From Bacilli bacterium (GTDB lineage: Bacteria > Bacillota_I > Bacilli_A > RFN20 > CAG-826): 5,974 nt of DNA. The notes below the pieces were generated by a model, which was given only the letters and a program-made list of their open reading frames with translations, searched no databases and was not told the origin of the DNA. This document shows, one piece after another, positions 4,092 to 5,974 of this stretch. Location of the stretch: contig JAEDJP010000079.1 of assembly GCA_016296285.1 (NCBI GenBank), positions 1-5,974 on the forward strand. Reading direction: 5' to 3'. A program made the translations under genes and the position numbers. Every line of letters starts with the position of its first letter. Position 1 is the stretch's first letter.

Positions 4092-5972
4092 ATGAAGAAA
4101 CGCACTGGAACGATCCTGGTCCTCGGGCTTGCTAGCCTTGCGCTTTCGGTCGCCGCGACGGCCACGTCGTTGACGAAAAGCGCGATGATGACGAAAGCGG
4201 AAAATACGCTCGCCTATACGCTAGATACGACGGCCGTGGCTGGTTCGAATAATTCGTACACAGGAAATTGCGACGTTACGGTTGATGGGATTAAGTGGAA
4301 CGTTACGGGAAATGCGACGACAAAACCCTGGCGTGTTGGCGGAAAGAGTTTGAGCAAGACGGATCGTGCCGTTTATTCGAAAACCGCAATGGCCAAAGAG
4401 ATTAGCAAAGTTGATCTCACGGTTGGCACTGCTTCTTCGATTACGGTTAATTCTCTCCAACTCATCGTTGCTTCCGATGAGGCTTATAACACAGTCATTG
4501 ATACGGTTTCCGCCACTTTCAAGGCCAGTTCCACCCTCTCATTTGTTCCGACGGATGGAACGACTTGGGCTTCGAATTCTTTCTATAAATTTCTTTTTAA
4601 CGTTACTGTTTCTAACAGCAAGGACAATAAGTACGTTCAATTTAGCAAAGTCGAGATGTATGAGCCCCTCTCCGAATCCACCACGTTCCCCGTTTCCTAC
4701 GACTCGAATGGCGGAACCGGCACGGTGACCGATTCGAACGAATATCTCGCTGGCGCCACCGCAACCGTTCTTTCTGGCGATGCGCTCAGCAAAGAAAACT
4801 ATGAATTCGCAGGCTGGAACACCGAGGCCGACGGTTCTGGAACCGCCTATGCCCCCGGCGATTCCCTTGTCGTTTCTGGCGCGACCACCCTCTATGCCCA
4901 ATGGGATCGGACCCACTACGCGGTCACCTATGATCCTAACGGTGGCAACGGCGAGGCTTTCACCGAGAAAGTCGCGGTCGCCGATGCCTCTTCCTATGTC
5001 GCCGCGGCCAATGCCTCCTTCACAAACGGTTCCTATGATTTTGATGGTTGGGCCACAAGCGCAACCGGCGATGTCACCTATGCCGTCGGTGCCAGCGTTG
5101 TCGTCACCAAAGACCTGACTCTTTATGCCCACTGGAACATCCCCAAGATGACCAAAATCGCCAGCAACGATGGGCTTTACCAAGGCATGACTGTCTTGAT
5201 TGGGAATGCTGATGGCACGAAAGTCATGGGAGCCCAAAAAGACAATAACCGCGCTGCTTTGACTGGCGCCGCCCTTGTCCCCGCTGCCGGATTTGTCTCT
5301 CTGACCCTTGGAATCGAGGATACCGCAAATGGCATTCGCTACACGTTCTTCGATGCGGTCAAGAATGGTTACCTCTATGCCGCCAGTTCGGACAGCAATC
5401 ACCTGAAAACGCAGACCGATCTCGATGATAACGGCCGTTGGCAGATTGACCTTTCCACTTCAAGCGTGAAAGCATCCGGGACCAATACCAGGAACCTCCT
5501 TCGTTACAACTCGAGCAGTTCGATTTTCTCCTGCTATTCTTCCGGACAAGCCGCCGTCGCCCTTTATTTCCTGCCACAAACGATCACGGACGAACAAATT
5601 GCCAACACCTTCATCATCAAGCATATGCACATGGCTTCCGCCCCCGTCGGCGAAACCGGCACGGGCAAGTGCGTGAGCGAATCCTGGTACGCGACCGCCA
5701 AGGAAGCGTTCAACAAGCTCACCGAGGATCAGCGCCTCCTCGTCACGGATAACGCCGACGTCTACGCCCGTCTCCAGGCTTGGGCCATCGCAAACGGCGA
5801 TGAGCTCGACTCCAACCTGCTCCTCTCCCCGAAAGCCGCTAGCCCGTTCCATAGCGAAGCGGGCGTCTCCGAGAAGACCAACGCCGCCGCCATCTCCCTC
5901 ATCGTCCTCACGGGCGGTGTCACGGCCGGATCCCTCGTCTTCTTCATCCGCAAGAAGAAGCAGGACCGCTAA
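4092..5972 (+). CDS. Exported InlB-repeat surface protein with C-terminal membrane anchor
   Basis: Probable cell-surface protein (626 residues). Seen in order: a signal peptide (MKKRT, then a hydrophobic stretch 7-24); an N-terminal beta-rich domain (about 38-192) with WRVGGKSLSKTDRAVYS (80-96); two InlB B-repeat / Listeria-Bacteroides repeats (about 199-272 and 275-350), each ending FAGWNTEADG...LYAQW or FDGWATSATG...LYAHW; a beta-barrel-like domain (about 355-493) with GYLYAASSDSNHLKT (426-440) and NTRNLLRYNSSSSIFSCY (465-482), of a type common in surface proteins of gut Bacteroidota and Bacillota; a helical segment with SWYATAKEAFNKLTEDQR (531-548); and a transmembrane helix (598-619) followed by RKKKQDR. 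No LPXTG motif is visible, so anchoring is likely by the membrane segment alone. Such repeats are usually tied to adhesion or carbohydrate contact; the ligand is unknown. The first third is poorer in G+C than the rest. Expression may be phase variable through the (TC)9 promoter. Confidence 0.88.
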   Translation: MKKRTGTILVLGLASLALSVAATATSLTKSAMMTKAENTLAYTLDTTAVAGSNNSYTGNCDVTVDGIKWNVTGNATTKPWRVGGKSLSKTDRAVYSKTAMAKEISKVDLTVGTASSITVNSLQLIVASDEAYNTVIDTVSATFKASSTLSFVPTDGTTWASNSFYKFLFNVTVSNSKDNKYVQFSKVEMYEPLSESTTFPVSYDSNGGTGTVTDSNEYLAGATATVLSGDALSKENYEFAGWNTEADGSGTAYAPGDSLVVSGATTLYAQWDRTHYAVTYDPNGGNGEAFTEKVAVADASSYVAAANASFTNGSYDFDGWATSATGDVTYAVGASVVVTKDLTLYAHWNIPKMTKIASNDGLYQGMTVLIGNADGTKVMGAQKDNNRAALTGAALVPAAGFVSLTLGIEDTANGIRYTFFDAVKNGYLYAASSDSNHLKTQTDLDDNGRWQIDLSTSSVKASGTNTRNLLRYNSSSSIFSCYSSGQAAVALYFLPQTITDEQIANTFIIKHMHMASAPVGETGTGKCVSESWYATAKEAFNKLTEDQRLLVTDNADVYARLQAWAIANGDELDSNLLLSPKAASPFHSEAGVSEKTNAAAISLIVLTGGVTAGSLVFFIRKKKQDR

Positions 5973-5974
5973 AC

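Noticed and set aside
4539..5402. Minus-strand open frame (287 codons) opposite the surface protein
   Set aside because: Shadow of the InlB-repeat gene. The Gly/Ile/Val-rich translation has no domain and no supported start.

Overview
The window looks like a chromosomal piece of an obligate or facultative anaerobe of the Bacillota type, probably a gut or rumen Bacilli/Mollicutes-related lineage. The hints are an NAD(P)-linked type [FeFe] hydrogenase, strong GGAGG-type ribosome binding sites, and an InlB-repeat surface protein with a C-terminal membrane anchor. Hand counts of a few 60-base lines give about 60% G+C in the hydrogenase and in the end of the last gene. This placement is inference; no rRNA or other marker is present. 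All genes read on the + strand.

Layout. Positions 3-1799 hold a complete HndD/HydA-type [FeFe] hydrogenase catalytic subunit, closed by a strong intrinsic terminator (1814-1839), so it is the last gene of its transcription unit. Its electron-transfer partner subunits would be expected just upstream of the window. Positions 1841-1888 hold four tandem copies of a 12-bp unit. The last copy supplies the -35 box of a good extended -10 promoter (1877-1905) for a 462-residue AlbA_2 / Bergerat-ATPase / winged-HTH protein (1934-3322), probably a DNA-binding regulator. Positions 3415-3737 hold the remains of a small two-gene unit: an HTH protein broken by a one-base frameshift, translationally coupled to a 28-codon ORF. 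It may be an insertion-sequence relic, and it lies between two imperfect copies of a roughly 20-bp sequence. Positions 3738-4091 are non-coding and hold a palindrome, an intrinsic terminator, a 14-bp inverted repeat and a (TC)9 tract. Positions 4092-5972 encode a 626-residue exported surface protein with two InlB B-repeats and a C-terminal transmembrane anchor.

The most interesting point is that the (TC)9 tract fills exactly the 17-bp spacer between a TTGTTT -35-like box and a TATGAT -10 box upstream of the surface-protein gene. This is the layout of a phase-variable promoter: gain or loss of one dinucleotide would change the spacer to 19 or 15 bp and should switch the gene down. Two other points stand out. 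The 12-bp repeat array overlaps the promoter of the AlbA_2 gene, which suggests autoregulation. In the hydrogenase, the position that normally holds one H-cluster cysteine is serine, while a new cysteine appears 21 residues further on. The genes are not obviously one pathway: each appears to be its own transcription unit, separated by terminators or by its own promoter.
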